Below, piece by piece: positions 8,955 to 18,220 of a DNA stretch of 64,000 nucleotides. The notes beneath the pieces were generated by a model. It was not told the DNA's origin. It did no database searches and saw only the letters and a list, made by a program, of their open reading frames with translations. This DNA is from Clostridiales bacterium (GTDB lineage Bacteria > Bacillota > Clostridia > Saccharofermentanales > Saccharofermentanaceae), in the NCBI GenBank assembly GCA_017451265.1, contig JAFSPU010000003.1, forward strand, positions 124,001-188,000. The letters run 5' to 3'. Position 1 is the first letter of the stretch. The number at the start of each line of letters is the position of its first letter. The position numbers and the translations under genes are program-made.

Positions 8955-10843
8955 CAGTCTTCTTCTTTGTACTCGGGATGCTCGTAGATATAGTCATCCT
9001 TGAACTGCTTCTCAAATTCATCGATCTTGCTTACAGTCTCGTCTTCGAACTTACCCGAAGAACTGATCTCCATGAGGATATCCTGTCTTGTAAGCCTTAT
9101 CTGGTCCATAAAGGCATACAGATACTCCTTGATATCTTCTTTGGCAAGGAATGTAAGCTTGTCAGAAGTCGCAAGATACAGCATTACTACCTGCTCTTCC
9201 ATCGACAGAGGAGAGTACTGCTCCTGCTTGAGGACCTCGTTAAGAACCACTCCTCGCTTAAGCTGAAGCTGCGTGTTCTCATCAAGGTCAGCACCAAACT
9301 GAGCGAAAGAAGCCATCTCTCGGGCCTGGGCAAGAGCAATACGCACAGGACCTCCGACTTTCTTCGTAGCCTTGGTCTGAGCGGCACCGCCGACACGTGA
9401 TACAGACAGACCTACGTTGATTGCAGGACGCTGACCGGAGAAGAACAGCTCCGGCGACAGATATATCTGACCGTCTGTGATCGAGATTACATTAGTCGGG
9501 ATATAAGCCGAGATATCATCTCCCAAAGTCTCGATGATGGGAAGTGCGGTCATTGAACCGCTTCCCTTCTCAGCGGACAGCTTGGAAGCTCTCTCGAGAA
9601 GTCTAGAATGCAGATAGAATACATCACCGGGATAAGCTTCTCTTCCCGGAGGTCTTCTAAGAAGCAGCGAGATAGCTCTGTAGGCCTGAGCATGCTTACT
9701 TAAATCATCGTAGATGATAAGTACATCCTTGCCTGCATACATAAACTCTTCTCCCATAGCGCAGCCCGAGAAAGGAGCAATGTACTGCAAAGATGCGGAA
9801 TCGGAAGCACCTGCGGCGACTACGATCGTATAATCAAGTGCACCGTGCTTATCAAGCGTATTAACTGTATTAACGATCGTACTCATCTTCTGTCCGATCG
9901 CAACATAGATACAGATAGTATCCTTACCTTTCTGGTTAATTATGGTATCTATCGCGATAGCCGTCTTACCGGTCTGACGGTCACCGATGATAAGCTCACG
10001 CTGACCTCTTCCAATAGGAGTCATGGCATCAATGGCGGTAATACCCGTCGCCATCGGCTTATTTACGGGAGATCTGTCAACTATGGAAGGAGCCGGAGAC
10101 TCGATAGGTCTGGTCTTCGTATATCTTATAATGCCCTTGCCGTCTATCGGGTGACCGAGAGGATCTACTACTCGCCCGAGAAGGCCCATACCAACGGGAA
10201 CAGATACAGTAGTTCTCGTTCTCATACAAACGGCACCTTCAACTACATTGTCGGCTCCGGACAAAAGAACGACACCGACAGCATTGCGCTCAAGGTTAAG
10301 AGCCAGACCGAAGCCGCCGGTAGTAAAAGTAACGAGCTCAGAAAGCATGACATGCTCGAGTCCCGATACCATGGCAACACCGTCGTTTACACTCTGGACG
10401 ATACCAACCTCTTCGATATTGTCGACATTATCAAAAGCAGCCTCAATACGCTTCTGCAGGTCTTCACCCGTAAGCTTTGCGATCTCGGCACTGTCGAAGC
10501 TTGAAGCCGGTGATTCTTCGAATCTGTCGATAGCTTTCTTGATATCGTTCTTTACCTTCTCAGGAGAGAAAGTGATATCTTCCTCGCTCTCAGCTTCTTC
10601 CAGGTTTCTGGAACGCTTTACGAACGTACCGAGTCTTTGAAGCTGACCTTTAACGGAATAATCGTATCTGGTTCCGCGAGCAAAGATGACGAAGCCGCCG
10701 ATCAAAGACTCATCGACTTCGAACTGCATCTCATACTGATCAATATTATTCTTAACAGCAAATGTGTTGGCAATACGGGCGATCTCATTCGCCGTCATAT
10801 CACCTGCTGCGACTACTTTCAAAACAACCGGTTTACTCGCCAA
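8954..10843 (-). CDS. atpA: ATP synthase delta(C-terminal domain)-alpha fusion subunit
   Basis: Residues 117-629 form a complete alpha subunit of about 512 residues, with [15 protein letters not shown], the P-loop [11 protein letters not shown] and the Arg-finger region (ISVGL-like [15 protein letters not shown]). Residues 5-78 match the C-terminal domain of the delta subunit (OSCP): a [19 protein letters not shown] strand-helix, then [14 protein letters not shown] and [12 protein letters not shown], equivalent to the E. coli delta segment with SVMAGVIIRAG and DGSVRGRLERL. A charged linker (79-116) joins them. No separate atpH exists: atpF overlaps this gene directly. The start is TTG at 10843, with GAGGTGG six bases upstream; the first internal ATG (residue 16) would cut into the delta fold. 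The delta N-terminal domain, which normally grips the three alpha N-termini, is missing. Confidence 0.93.
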   Translation of the reverse strand: MASKPVVLKVVAAGDMTANEIARIANTFAVKNNIDQYEMQFEVDESLIGGFVIFARGTRYDYSVKGQLQRLGTFVKRSRNLEEAESEEDITFSPEKVKNDIKKAIDRFEESPASSFDSAEIAKLTGEDLQKRIEAAFDNVDNIEEVGIVQSVNDGVAMVSGLEHVMLSELVTFTTGGFGLALNLERNAVGVVLLSGADNVVEGAVCMRTRTTVSVPVGMGLLGRVVDPLGHPIDGKGIIRYTKTRPIESPAPSIVDRSPVNKPMATGITAIDAMTPIGRGQRELIIGDRQTGKTAIAIDTIINQKGKDTICIYVAIGQKMSTIVNTVNTLDKHGALDYTIVVAAGASDSASLQYIAPFSGCAMGEEFMYAGKDVLIIYDDLSKHAQAYRAISLLLRRPPGREAYPGDVFYLHSRLLERASKLSAEKGSGSMTALPIIETLGDDISAYIPTNVISITDGQIYLSPELFFSGQRPAINVGLSVSRVGGAAQTKATKKVGGPVRIALAQAREMASFAQFGADLDENTQLQLKRGVVLNEVLKQEQYSPLSMEEQVVMLYLATSDKLTFLAKEDIKEYLYAFMDQIRLTRQDILMEISSSGKFEDETVSKIDEFEKQFKDDYIYEHPEYKEED

Positions 10844-11411
10844 GGCTGTCCACCTCTTCTCCGATCATTTCCTCGGTATGCTTTACGGCAAGATCCTTGA
10901 GCTTATCGTGCTCTACAACATCACCGATAACTCTTCCTGCAACTTCAACAGCAAGATCGGAAATCTCATCCTTCATCTGCTCGATTGAAACCTTCTTCAT
11001 ACGAAGCACTTCAGACTGAGCTCTCTCGAGGATCTCATCGGCCTCTTCCTTGGCCTTCATCTTAATGATCTTGGCCTGGTCTTCGGCATCTGCCCTGGCA
11101 TCTTCAAGGATCTGCGAAGCTTCGGCACGCGCATCGGCTATGGCCTGCTTGGACTGTTCAGCGTTAGCTGCAGCCTCGGTCTCCGACTTGGCAGCATTCT
11201 CAACATTTGCGTTGATCTGCTCTTCCCTCTTCTTTATGACGCCGAGAATGGGCTTAAAGAGGACCAGCTTGAAGAAAATGTATACCAGAATGACATTGAA
11301 TACTGTCAGGAGAATCGTGGCAGCATATCCGCCCATCTGATCGGCGGAAAACAGCGACGACTCCTCTGCAGCATCTTCTGCCAACAGTATCATCGAATAC
11401 ATGTTAATCAT
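10833..11411 (-). CDS. atpF: ATP synthase b subunit
   Basis: Peripheral-stalk subunit with 192 residues: a short lumenal start, one membrane helix ([19 protein letters not shown]), then a long charged coiled coil rich in Ala, Glu, Lys and Arg, and an ordinary C-terminal end with [13 protein letters not shown]. There is no fused delta domain on this protein, unlike the mycobacterial b-delta fusion. Its 3' end overlaps the delta-alpha gene by 11 bp. Confidence 0.95.
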   Translation of the reverse strand: MINMYSMILLAEDAAEESSLFSADQMGGYAATILLTVFNVILVYIFFKLVLFKPILGVIKKREEQINANVENAAKSETEAAANAEQSKQAIADARAEASQILEDARADAEDQAKIIKMKAKEEADEILERAQSEVLRMKKVSIEQMKDEISDLAVEVAGRVIGDVVEHDKLKDLAVKHTEEMIGEEVDSLGE

Positions 11412-11426
11412 GGGTTATAACTCCCT

Positions 11427-11708
11427 TTACTTTACAGTGAAAATCAAAAGCAGTGCTACAACGAGTGCGTAAATAGCAAGTGACTCGATGAACGCGATAC
11501 AGATAAGCAAAAGTGTCTGAATCTTGCTGAATACCTCAGGCTGTCTTGCACCTGCATCGAAAGCACGTGAAGCTGCTATACCGATAGCAAGGGAAGCACC
11601 GAGAGAACCCATACCGATTGCTATACCTGCAGCAAGAACGGCCATTGCTCTGGGCTCGATAGCACCTGTAGTGTCAAGCATTGCACCCGCAAAATTGATC
11701 AGATCCAT
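11427..11708 (-). CDS. atpE: ATP synthase c subunit
   Basis: Proteolipid of the membrane rotor ring, 93 residues in two hydrophobic helices joined by the conserved polar loop GARQPE. The ion-binding carboxylate is the Glu of CIAFIESLAIYAL. The Glu-Ser pair is also seen in sodium-binding c subunits, but the first-helix Gln of the sodium motif is an Ile here (GASLAIGIAAS), so proton coupling is more likely. A 15-bp gap separates it from atpF. Confidence 0.97.
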   Translation of the reverse strand: MDLINFAGAMLDTTGAIEPRAMAVLAAGIAIGMGSLGASLAIGIAASRAFDAGARQPEVFSKIQTLLLICIAFIESLAIYALVVALLLIFTVK

Positions 11709-11723
11709 AATAAACCTCCGTTA

Positions 11724-12590
11724 TTACTCGACAGAAGCAGCGGCCGCAGTCTCGGATGCTGTATCTGTTGAATTCTTTTTATTTTTCTTTTCTTTCTTTT
11801 TCTTCACAAACAGCTCGGGATGTTCCTGCATCTCATGGCCTACCTCGACACTCTCGCCGATATAGTAGATCGTAAGATACGAGAAGATGATTGCCTGGAG
11901 TATTCCGTCTGCGAGGTCAAACCACATACCGAATGCAGCCGGAAAAACTATAGGACATATTATGTGAAGAAATTCCATAAATACGAATGCACCGAATACG
12001 TTACCGAAAAGTCTAAGACACAGTGAAACCGGTCTTACGAGGATATCGATTATCTTGAACGGCAGCATGAAACCCATGGGATGAACGAGCATCTTACCGA
12101 AGCCTTTAAATCCCACGAATCTGATAGATACATAAATTACATAAGTGATAGAGCAAAGAGCCATCGCTATCGGGAAACCGATATTCTTAGCAGGCGGAGC
12201 AACACCGAAGAAAGAAATGGTATTACATGCCGTGATCATGATGGCGAATGTTCCGATCATAGGTGCAATGTGTCGTGCCTCTTCGTCCCTTAAGCCGAAG
12301 CTCTTGGCGACACTCAGAATAAGGCCAACAAGCATCTCAACGAATGTCTGCTTTGTATCAGGCTTGATCTGAGGCTTGTGTGCCATTACAGCAAACAAAA
12401 CAGCGAAAATGCCTACAGCGATCCAAGTTACGATGACCGCGTCTGTCAGAACGACTTTATAATCGCCGATCACGAGGTAATGTTGAACCTGCAGTATGGC
12501 TTCATTTATCTTCTCTCCGATATCACCTATGGAGAAATGCTCCTTAAGGTGCTCAAGAAAAGAGATTCCGAATTCCTTTAACCAATCCAT
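11724..12590 (-). CDS. atpB: ATP synthase a subunit
   Basis: Membrane stator of F0 that forms the ion half-channels. The 288-residue protein carries the essential Arg in LRLFGNVFGAFVFMEF and several hydrophobic helices. Its C-terminus has an unusual tail of about 30 residues, first lysine-rich (KKKKEKKNKK) and then rich in Ala, Thr and Ser. AGGAAG lies before the start, 15 bp after the upp stop. No atpI precedes it. Confidence 0.95.
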   Translation of the reverse strand: MDWLKEFGISFLEHLKEHFSIGDIGEKINEAILQVQHYLVIGDYKVVLTDAVIVTWIAVGIFAVLFAVMAHKPQIKPDTKQTFVEMLVGLILSVAKSFGLRDEEARHIAPMIGTFAIMITACNTISFFGVAPPAKNIGFPIAMALCSITYVIYVSIRFVGFKGFGKMLVHPMGFMLPFKIIDILVRPVSLCLRLFGNVFGAFVFMEFLHIICPIVFPAAFGMWFDLADGILQAIIFSYLTIYYIGESVEVGHEMQEHPELFVKKKKEKKNKKNSTDTASETAAAASVE

Positions 12591-12605
12591 CAGCCGATCA
12601 CTTCC

Positions 12606-13238
12606 TTATTCTGTACCGAATATACGGTCGCCGGCATCGCCGAGGCCCGGAACGATATACGAATTCTCATTAAGACCTTCATCCTCGGATGCGCAGTAGA
12701 TGTGTACATCAGGATGATCCTTGGTAAGTCTTGCAATGCCTTCCGGAGAAGCGATCAGGCACATGAACTTGATATTCTGAATTCCCTTCTCCTTAAGATA
12801 ACCGATAGCCGCAGAAGCGGAACCGCCTGTGGCGAGCATGGGATCAAGTACAATGACATCTCTCTCGTTGATATCCTCAGGAAGCTTGCAGTAATAGGTA
12901 TGAGGCTCTACCGTAACGGGGTCTCTGTAAAGACCTATATGACCGACCTTAACATTAGGAAGGAGCTTGACCATACCGTCTACCATGCCAAGTCCAGCGC
13001 GAAGGATGGGCACGATGGCGAGATTCTTTCCTGCGAGTACCTTGGAGTGTGCTGTGGTGATAGGTGTCTCCACCTCGATCTCCTTCAGCGGCAGGTCTCT
13101 TGTGACCTCGTAAGCCATCAACATGGCAATCTCGGAAACAAGCTCACGGAACTCCTTGGTACCGGTATTCTTGTCACGAAGAAGCGTTATCTTGTGCTGT
13201 ATGAGCGGATGATCAAATACGAATACATTCTGCGCCAT
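12606..13238 (-). CDS. upp: Uracil phosphoribosyltransferase
   Basis: Salvages uracil with PRPP to give UMP. The protein has 210 residues, the usual length, with [14 protein letters not shown], the PRPP-binding [14 protein letters not shown] and the C-terminal [15 protein letters not shown] uracil-binding segment. It is placed immediately upstream of atpB, an arrangement common in Firmicutes, and appears co-transcribed with rpiB and proA above it. Confidence 0.97.
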   Translation of the reverse strand: MAQNVFVFDHPLIQHKITLLRDKNTGTKEFRELVSEIAMLMAYEVTRDLPLKEIEVETPITTAHSKVLAGKNLAIVPILRAGLGMVDGMVKLLPNVKVGHIGLYRDPVTVEPHTYYCKLPEDINERDVIVLDPMLATGGSASAAIGYLKEKGIQNIKFMCLIASPEGIARLTKDHPDVHIYCASEDEGLNENSYIVPGLGDAGDRIFGTE

Positions 13239-13260
13239 ATTAGTTACCTCACAAACAGGA

Positions 13261-13713
13261 TCACTTAAAGTTCTCTTCTTCAGTCTGCTTCATCTGGCCG
13301 ACTCTCTCAGCATGTCTTCCGCCTGCAAACTCCTCTTCGAAGAAGCAGTCAACCATGGCGAAAGCAATCTCAGGTCCTACTACTCTTGCGCCGAAAGAGA
13401 GTACATTGGCGTCGTTATGCTGACGGCACATTCTTGCCATGTACTCGTTATTACAAAGTGCAGCGCGGATTCCCTTGTGCTTATTGCAGACCATGGAGAT
13501 TCCGATGCCTGTACCGCAGATGGCGATGCCTCTGTCTGCAGCGCCGGACTGAACGTCCTTGGCAACCTTATTGCCGGCTTCTACGTAAGAGAAGCGCTCT
13601 GTGGCTGATACCGCGCCGCCGTCGATAACCTCAAAGCCCTTGGACTTAAGGTGCTCGATGACGAGCTGTCTCATGTCGTAACCTGCGTGATCTGATGCGA
13701 TAGATACCTTCAT
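13261..13713 (-). CDS. rpiB: Ribose-5-phosphate isomerase B
   Basis: Interconverts ribulose-5-phosphate and ribose-5-phosphate. A 150-residue protein with the RpiB start [14 protein letters not shown], the [17 protein letters not shown] anion-hole segment, and a Cys in [26 protein letters not shown]. The ATG overlaps the proA stop (ATGA), so it is translationally coupled to proA. It supplies ribose phosphate next to a PRPP-using gene (upp). Confidence 0.95.
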   Translation of the reverse strand: MKVSIASDHAGYDMRQLVIEHLKSKGFEVIDGGAVSATERFSYVEAGNKVAKDVQSGAADRGIAICGTGIGISMVCNKHKGIRAALCNNEYMARMCRQHNDANVLSFGARVVGPEIAFAMVDCFFEEEFAGGRHAERVGQMKQTEEENFK

Positions 13714-14963
13714 ATATCTCTCCTTATGTGCTTGAATTTCTTCTCACCTGATGCGTAGTCGCCTACGATGTGTCCGTCGCCGTAAAGCTTGTACTTATAT
13801 GAAACGAGTCCCTCAAGCCCTACGGGGCCCCTGGCATGAAGCTTGCTTGTGGATATACCTACCTCAGCGCCAAAGCCGTATCTGAAGCCGTCCGCGAATC
13901 TTGTGGAACAGTTAAGCAGAACGCTTCCGGAATCCACCTTGTTCATAAAGTACTCGGCTCTGTCCGTCTTCTCCGTGATGATGGCATCCGTATGGCCGGA
14001 ACCGTACTTGTTAATATGGTCGATGGCTTCATCGATGCTATCGGTAAGCTTGATGGCTACTTCGTAATCAAGATACTCGTGGTGCCATTCAGTAACCTCT
14101 GACTCAAGGTGGATCTTTACACCCTTCTCCTCGAGCGCCGCAATGAGCTTAGGCATCAGCGTATCCTTCAAAGTCCTGTCGATAAGGATAGTCTCCGTGG
14201 CATTGCATACGGAAACATACTGTGTCTTGGCATCGACAGCTACCTTCAGGGCCTTGGCCTCATCAGCATATCTGTCGATATATGTATGGCAGACACCGTC
14301 AGCGTGACCCATAACGGGGATAGTGGTGTTCTGCATTATGTACTGTACGAAAGCATTGGAGCCTCTGGGGATGATAAGGTCGATATAATCCGACAGGCCG
14401 AGCATGGCATTAACTTCCTCGCGGCTCTCAAGCAGATTGATCCAGCCCTCGGGAAGGCCCTTGCCCACGGAAGCATCCCTGATGGTCTCGTAAAGGGCAC
14501 GGTTCGTCTCAGCTGCTTCCCTTCCACCCTTAAGGAAAACGGCGTTGCCGCTCTTAAGGCAAAGGGACGCAATCTGTACAAGCGCGTCAGGGCGTGACTC
14601 AAAGATAACGCCGATAACTCCGATGGGGCATGTTACGCGGTAAAGCTCGAGGCCGTCATCAAGTGTGGTGTGAAGCTTAAGGATACCAACTGGGTCATCG
14701 AGCTTAATAAGGCTTCTGATGCCATCGACAACATCGTTTAACTTATGCTCATCAAAACGCAGTCTCTTCATAAGGGGGCCTTCAAGACCTTCACCCTCAC
14801 TTCTTTCAAGATCCTTCTGATTAGCCTCGAAGATGCGGTCCTTGTTCTCGAGAAGTGCCTGTGCTACTGCTTCAAGTGCTTCATTCTTTGTCTCGTTGTC
14901 CAGAAGAGCCGTTGTAAACGAAGCATTCTTGGACATCTGTGCTGTTGTTTTTAAATCAGACAT
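13710..14963 (-). CDS. proA: Gamma-glutamyl phosphate reductase
   Basis: NADPH-dependent reduction of glutamyl phosphate to glutamate semialdehyde in proline synthesis. The protein has 417 residues, with the catalytic Cys in QYVSVCNATETILI and conserved ARGPVGLEGLVSYKY near the C-terminus. No proB is adjacent. It is the first gene of the run leading into the ATP synthase operon; upstream, a TATAAT about 30 bp before the start gives a likely promoter with a weak -35. Confidence 0.96.
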   Translation of the reverse strand: MSDLKTTAQMSKNASFTTALLDNETKNEALEAVAQALLENKDRIFEANQKDLERSEGEGLEGPLMKRLRFDEHKLNDVVDGIRSLIKLDDPVGILKLHTTLDDGLELYRVTCPIGVIGVIFESRPDALVQIASLCLKSGNAVFLKGGREAAETNRALYETIRDASVGKGLPEGWINLLESREEVNAMLGLSDYIDLIIPRGSNAFVQYIMQNTTIPVMGHADGVCHTYIDRYADEAKALKVAVDAKTQYVSVCNATETILIDRTLKDTLMPKLIAALEEKGVKIHLESEVTEWHHEYLDYEVAIKLTDSIDEAIDHINKYGSGHTDAIITEKTDRAEYFMNKVDSGSVLLNCSTRFADGFRYGFGAEVGISTSKLHARGPVGLEGLVSYKYKLYGDGHIVGDYASGEKKFKHIRRDI

Positions 14964-15375
14964 AAGCCACCTCTAATACTCAAACGATTATAACACTCAT
15001 ATTACAAAGTATTAAGGAAAAGAATTGACATATAGTTATCAAAGTATTTTTATCTAATAAATCGAATTCAGTTGAATTTTGATTTTTTTCAAACAAAAAG
15101 TGTTCATAATGTTCATAACTCTGTCGATAACCTCAAAACAGGCCTTTCAGAAGTTCATAACTCACCGAGTCAATGATAATAGACATTTTGGCGAATATGT
15201 CCAAAGTGTTGCCAAATTATTACAAACAGTTTGCACAGATTGGAAGTGCCGTTTTATTGGGCTTTGGCGGACTAAAGAGGTATTGAACGTTTGTACGTGT
15301 CCACGAGAGAAATACACTGAAAAAACAAAAAAAGATATTGACACGCCGATTTTCAACTCATGTATAATTACACGT
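14964..15375. other. Divergent intergenic region, no supported gene
   Basis: This AT-rich gap of about 400 bp separates proA (minus) from the methyltransferase (plus). It holds the proA promoter (TATAAT on the minus strand near 14990) and the methyltransferase promoter at its right end. The methyltransferase frame is open through the gap, but the implied peptide is poor in conserved features. Loosely repeated TTGGC/GCCAA words near 15190-15265 might be an operator; I would not claim it. Confidence 0.5.
15338..15368 (+). promoter_or_regulatory. Consensus promoter of a probable leaderless mRNA
   Basis: TTGACA at 15338-15343 and TATAAT at 15363-15368, spacer 19 bp. The ATG of the methyltransferase gene follows seven bases after the -10 box, exactly where transcription should begin, and no Shine-Dalgarno sequence is present. 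Confidence 0.7.
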
Positions 15376-16572
15376 ATGAAAATTGTACTTACATGTCTTT
15401 TCGGGCTTGAAAGCTGCGTGCGCGATGACCTTACCGCAATTGGCTATGATCGCAGTAATATCAACGTATCCGACGGTGTCGTAACTCTTAACGCTGACGA
15501 CGATACATGGGAGATGGATGTCGCCCGTGTAAATATGTGGACCAGGAGAGCCGAGCGTGTTCTTTTCGAGGTGGGGTCCTTCCCTGCCAGGGAATTCTCC
15601 GAGCTTTTTGACGGCACTTGTGCACTGCCCTGGGATGAATTCATCCCCGAAGGCTACGCTTTCATTATTAACGGCTACTCCAGAAAGAGTAAGCTGTTCG
15701 GCATCAGCGCCTGCCAGAGCCTCATCAAGAAGGCCGTGGTAAAGTCGCTTTGCAAGGCAAGAGGCCTCGGAGCTGACGGTATCATTGCCGAGGATGCAGC
15801 CAAAGGCATGGTAAGAATACAGTTCGGCATCGTAAACGACGTCGTTTCCGTAATGATTGACACTTCCGGCGAAGGCCTTCACAAGCGAGGCTACCGCCCC
15901 CTTACACACGAGGCGCCCATCAGGGAGACACTCGCATCAGGCATGATCACACTCGGCCGTTACAAACCGTTCGGCAAGGAAGCGCTTGCAGACCCGTTCT
16001 GCGGCTCAGGCACGATCCTTATCGAAGCTGCCATGATGGCATGCAACATCGCGCCCGGCAAAAACAGGACTTTTTCGTATGAAAACCTGCCTTACATAGG
16101 TGAATACGCAAGGAAGAAAGCGCTCGAGGAAGCCTTAGACCTTGAAGACTCCGAGCCTTCTGACGACTGCTTCTTCTACGGCTCCGACATAGACCCTAAG
16201 GCTATTGAGTCTTCCCTGAGAAACGCCAAGGCCGCAGGAGTTTCCGATCACATAAAATTTACCGTGGCCGATGCAGCCACAAGGACACCTTCCGCTCTTG
16301 CGAAGATAACAGGCTTTGACCGCACCATGGTTATTACGAATCCCCCTTACGGAGGCCGTCTCATGACGGTGGAGGAAGCATACGAGATCTACAAGATGAT
16401 CTCTTCGCTCTACCTAACATCACAGGGTTTCTGCCGTCCGGGCATGAGACTGTCCGTCATCTCCCCTGACGACTCGTTCGAGCTTGCCACGGGACATAAG
16501 GCTGATAAGAGAGTCAAGCTTTACAACGGCAACATCAAGTGCCAGCTTAACAATTATTTCAAGCTAAAGTAA
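15376..16572 (+). CDS. THUMP-domain class I SAM-dependent RNA methyltransferase (RlmL/YpsC-like)
   Basis: The 398-residue protein resembles the N2-guanine methyltransferase half of RlmL, which modifies 23S rRNA. It starts MKIVLTCLFGLESCVRDDL, the ferredoxin-like/THUMP beginning of this family, carries RGYRPLTHEAPIRETLA, the SAM loop DPFCGSGTILIEAAM and the catalytic TNPPYGGRL (N-P-P-Y). ATG at 15376 is chosen because this is where homology begins, although the frame is open back to 15079. No ribosome binding site precedes it and a consensus -10 box ends seven bases before it. Confidence 0.88.
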   Translation: MKIVLTCLFGLESCVRDDLTAIGYDRSNINVSDGVVTLNADDDTWEMDVARVNMWTRRAERVLFEVGSFPAREFSELFDGTCALPWDEFIPEGYAFIINGYSRKSKLFGISACQSLIKKAVVKSLCKARGLGADGIIAEDAAKGMVRIQFGIVNDVVSVMIDTSGEGLHKRGYRPLTHEAPIRETLASGMITLGRYKPFGKEALADPFCGSGTILIEAAMMACNIAPGKNRTFSYENLPYIGEYARKKALEEALDLEDSEPSDDCFFYGSDIDPKAIESSLRNAKAAGVSDHIKFTVADAATRTPSALAKITGFDRTMVITNPPYGGRLMTVEEAYEIYKMISSLYLTSQGFCRPGMRLSVISPDDSFELATGHKADKRVKLYNGNIKCQLNNYFKLK

Positions 16573-16573
16573 T

Positions 16574-17647
16574 ATGCCTTACCTTAACTGGATCGTTCTT
16601 GCCCTCTGGCTGATCATGCTGTTCGCAGGAGCGAAGGTAATGAAGCGCGGGCAGTGGAATGGGGAAGCACTTTCCTTCTCTCATACCAAGGCAATCCTAG
16701 GATTCTGCGCTATCGGCGTAATCATACATCACTGTGCCGAGAAAACATCGGCCTACTGGCTTCCTTCTTATGCTTATACACCGGGACTCGAATGGTTCAC
16801 CGACATGGGATTCTTATTGGTCGCTCTCTTCTTTTTCTATTCCGGATACGGCCTGTATCAAAGCCTCAAGACAAAGAAGAATTCACTTCAGTTCTTCTTT
16901 GCCAAGAGATATACACCTCTCATTTTCGCGTATTTTGCGACGCTTCCGTTTTTCATTCTGCTGATGAAGATATATAAAGTAAGAGGCATCCATCCGTTGT
17001 TCTGGTCACCGCACTCCTGGTATATATTTGCGATTCTGTATTTCTATCTTGTATTCTGGCTGGGATTCCGCTTCTTTAAGAATGAGAACACAGCAATACT
17101 GATCTGCACACTCGGCACTGTGGCCTGGATACTGATCTGCATTATTATGGATCTGGGATTATGGTGGCATAACACCTGCCACTTGTTTGTTATAGGAATT
17201 GTATTCTCAAAGTACGAAAAAAAGATTCTCTCAGCACTCAGAAAAATCTTCTTCATTCTGATCCCGCCGTGCGTTATCTTAACAGCTGCAGGGCTTCTGA
17301 TGAGCAGATATATCGGCTTGATTATGATGCTGGGGTACATGATGTCTTCTGTCACCTTTGTACTTCTGATCATTCTTATAAGCATGAAAGTCAAGATTGG
17401 CAACCCAGTCTTAAGATTCTACGGGAAGATGACTTTGGAGCTTTATCTGGCACACGGCATATTTTCGGAACTTTTCAGCCGTAACGTAATCGCGGAATAT
17501 GCAATATCCAAGTGCCATATAAAGAATATTGCATTGTATCTTGTGACAGTAATAGTATGCGGAACTCTTGCCGCCTACCCCTTAAGCATTATCAACCAGA
17601 GAATTAAGAAGTCTTTACTAAACCGTCTTACTCGAGATCATCGATAA
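16574..17647 (+). CDS. Acyltransferase-3-like polytopic membrane protein
   Basis: A 357-residue integral membrane protein with about ten hydrophobic helices. Early residues include GFCAIGVIIHHCAEK, in which the His pair lies where OafA/acyltransferase-3 proteins keep their catalytic His, and LFFFYSGYGLYQSL resembles that family's second helix region. It would O-acylate a cell-surface polysaccharide or lipid; the substrate is unknown. It begins two bases after the methyltransferase stop and is probably co-transcribed. Its 3' end overlaps the convergent ANTAR gene by 20 bp. Confidence 0.65.
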   Translation: MPYLNWIVLALWLIMLFAGAKVMKRGQWNGEALSFSHTKAILGFCAIGVIIHHCAEKTSAYWLPSYAYTPGLEWFTDMGFLLVALFFFYSGYGLYQSLKTKKNSLQFFFAKRYTPLIFAYFATLPFFILLMKIYKVRGIHPLFWSPHSWYIFAILYFYLVFWLGFRFFKNENTAILICTLGTVAWILICIIMDLGLWWHNTCHLFVIGIVFSKYEKKILSALRKIFFILIPPCVILTAAGLLMSRYIGLIMMLGYMMSSVTFVLLIILISMKVKIGNPVLRFYGKMTLELYLAHGIFSELFSRNVIAEYAISKCHIKNIALYLVTVIVCGTLAAYPLSIINQRIKKSLLNRLTRDHR

Positions 17648-18209
17648 TCTTCTGAGCTGCCTTACCCCTGGAGATACCGTTATCCATGGCAAGCTTACCG
17701 ATCAGACGGTGAGCCTCATCTTCACTTATGTGCTTTTCTTCTACGAGCATGAACTTGGCCTTATTGATAAGGCGCATCTGGTCCATCTTATCCTGCACAT
17801 CGGCGATCTGCTTCTGAAGCTTCTTGATCTTATTCGATTCAGCGATGAGATATCTTAAGATCTTCTCCATCCTGTGAACATTCGATCCGTCCGGCATAAC
17901 AATTACGCCGTAGTCAGTGACGCGGTCGAGCACTTCATCGAAGATCTCCTTAGGAGTTACAAGCAGGGTCTGACAGTTCGGAGCCGTATCAAGGGCAAGC
18001 TCAAGACCCGTCTCGTCACTCAAAGGAGCGTTGATGATGACGATATCGTATTCGCGCTCAAGGAGAAGGCGCCTCGCGGCACTTGCGTTCCTCTTGATAT
18101 CTGCGGTCATATTCATCCCGGAAGGCATCGTATCGGCAATATACGAATCAAACTGATCACGGGAAGATACAACCAGCACGCGATAATGTCTGTCTTCGTG
18201 TCTGGGCAT
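17628..18209 (-). CDS. ANTAR-domain RNA-binding antiterminator with degenerate receiver (NitR-like)
   Basis: The 193-residue protein has an N-terminal receiver fold (about 9-115), a coiled coil, and a C-terminal ANTAR domain (about 128-190) with LINKAKFMLVEEKHISEDEAH and ISRGKAAQKI. ANTAR proteins bind paired hairpins with A1/G4 hexaloops and prevent terminator formation. The phosphoacceptor Asp of the receiver is Asn60 (YDIVIIN), and the usual acidic pair after strand 1 reads SSRD, so phosphorylation is unlikely. It is the last gene of the gltB operon, 11 bp after the GS-like gene. A glnA-nitR pair with an ANTAR regulator is known from solventogenic clostridia. Three leaders in this window carry matching hairpins. 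Confidence 0.9.
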   Translation of the reverse strand: MPRHEDRHYRVLVVSSRDQFDSYIADTMPSGMNMTADIKRNASAARRLLLEREYDIVIINAPLSDETGLELALDTAPNCQTLLVTPKEIFDEVLDRVTDYGVIVMPDGSNVHRMEKILRYLIAESNKIKKLQKQIADVQDKMDQMRLINKAKFMLVEEKHISEDEAHRLIGKLAMDNGISRGKAAQKIIDDLE

Positions 18210-18220
18210 CAGTTTAATCT

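Noticed and set aside
11427..11708. Sodium-binding motif in the c subunit
   Set aside because: The Glu-Ser pair is present but the first-helix Gln is Ile, so a sodium specificity call is not justified.
15079..15375. In-frame N-terminal extension of the methyltransferase gene
   Set aside because: The extra 99 residues resemble no domain, and a consensus promoter lies inside the stretch; homology begins at 15376.
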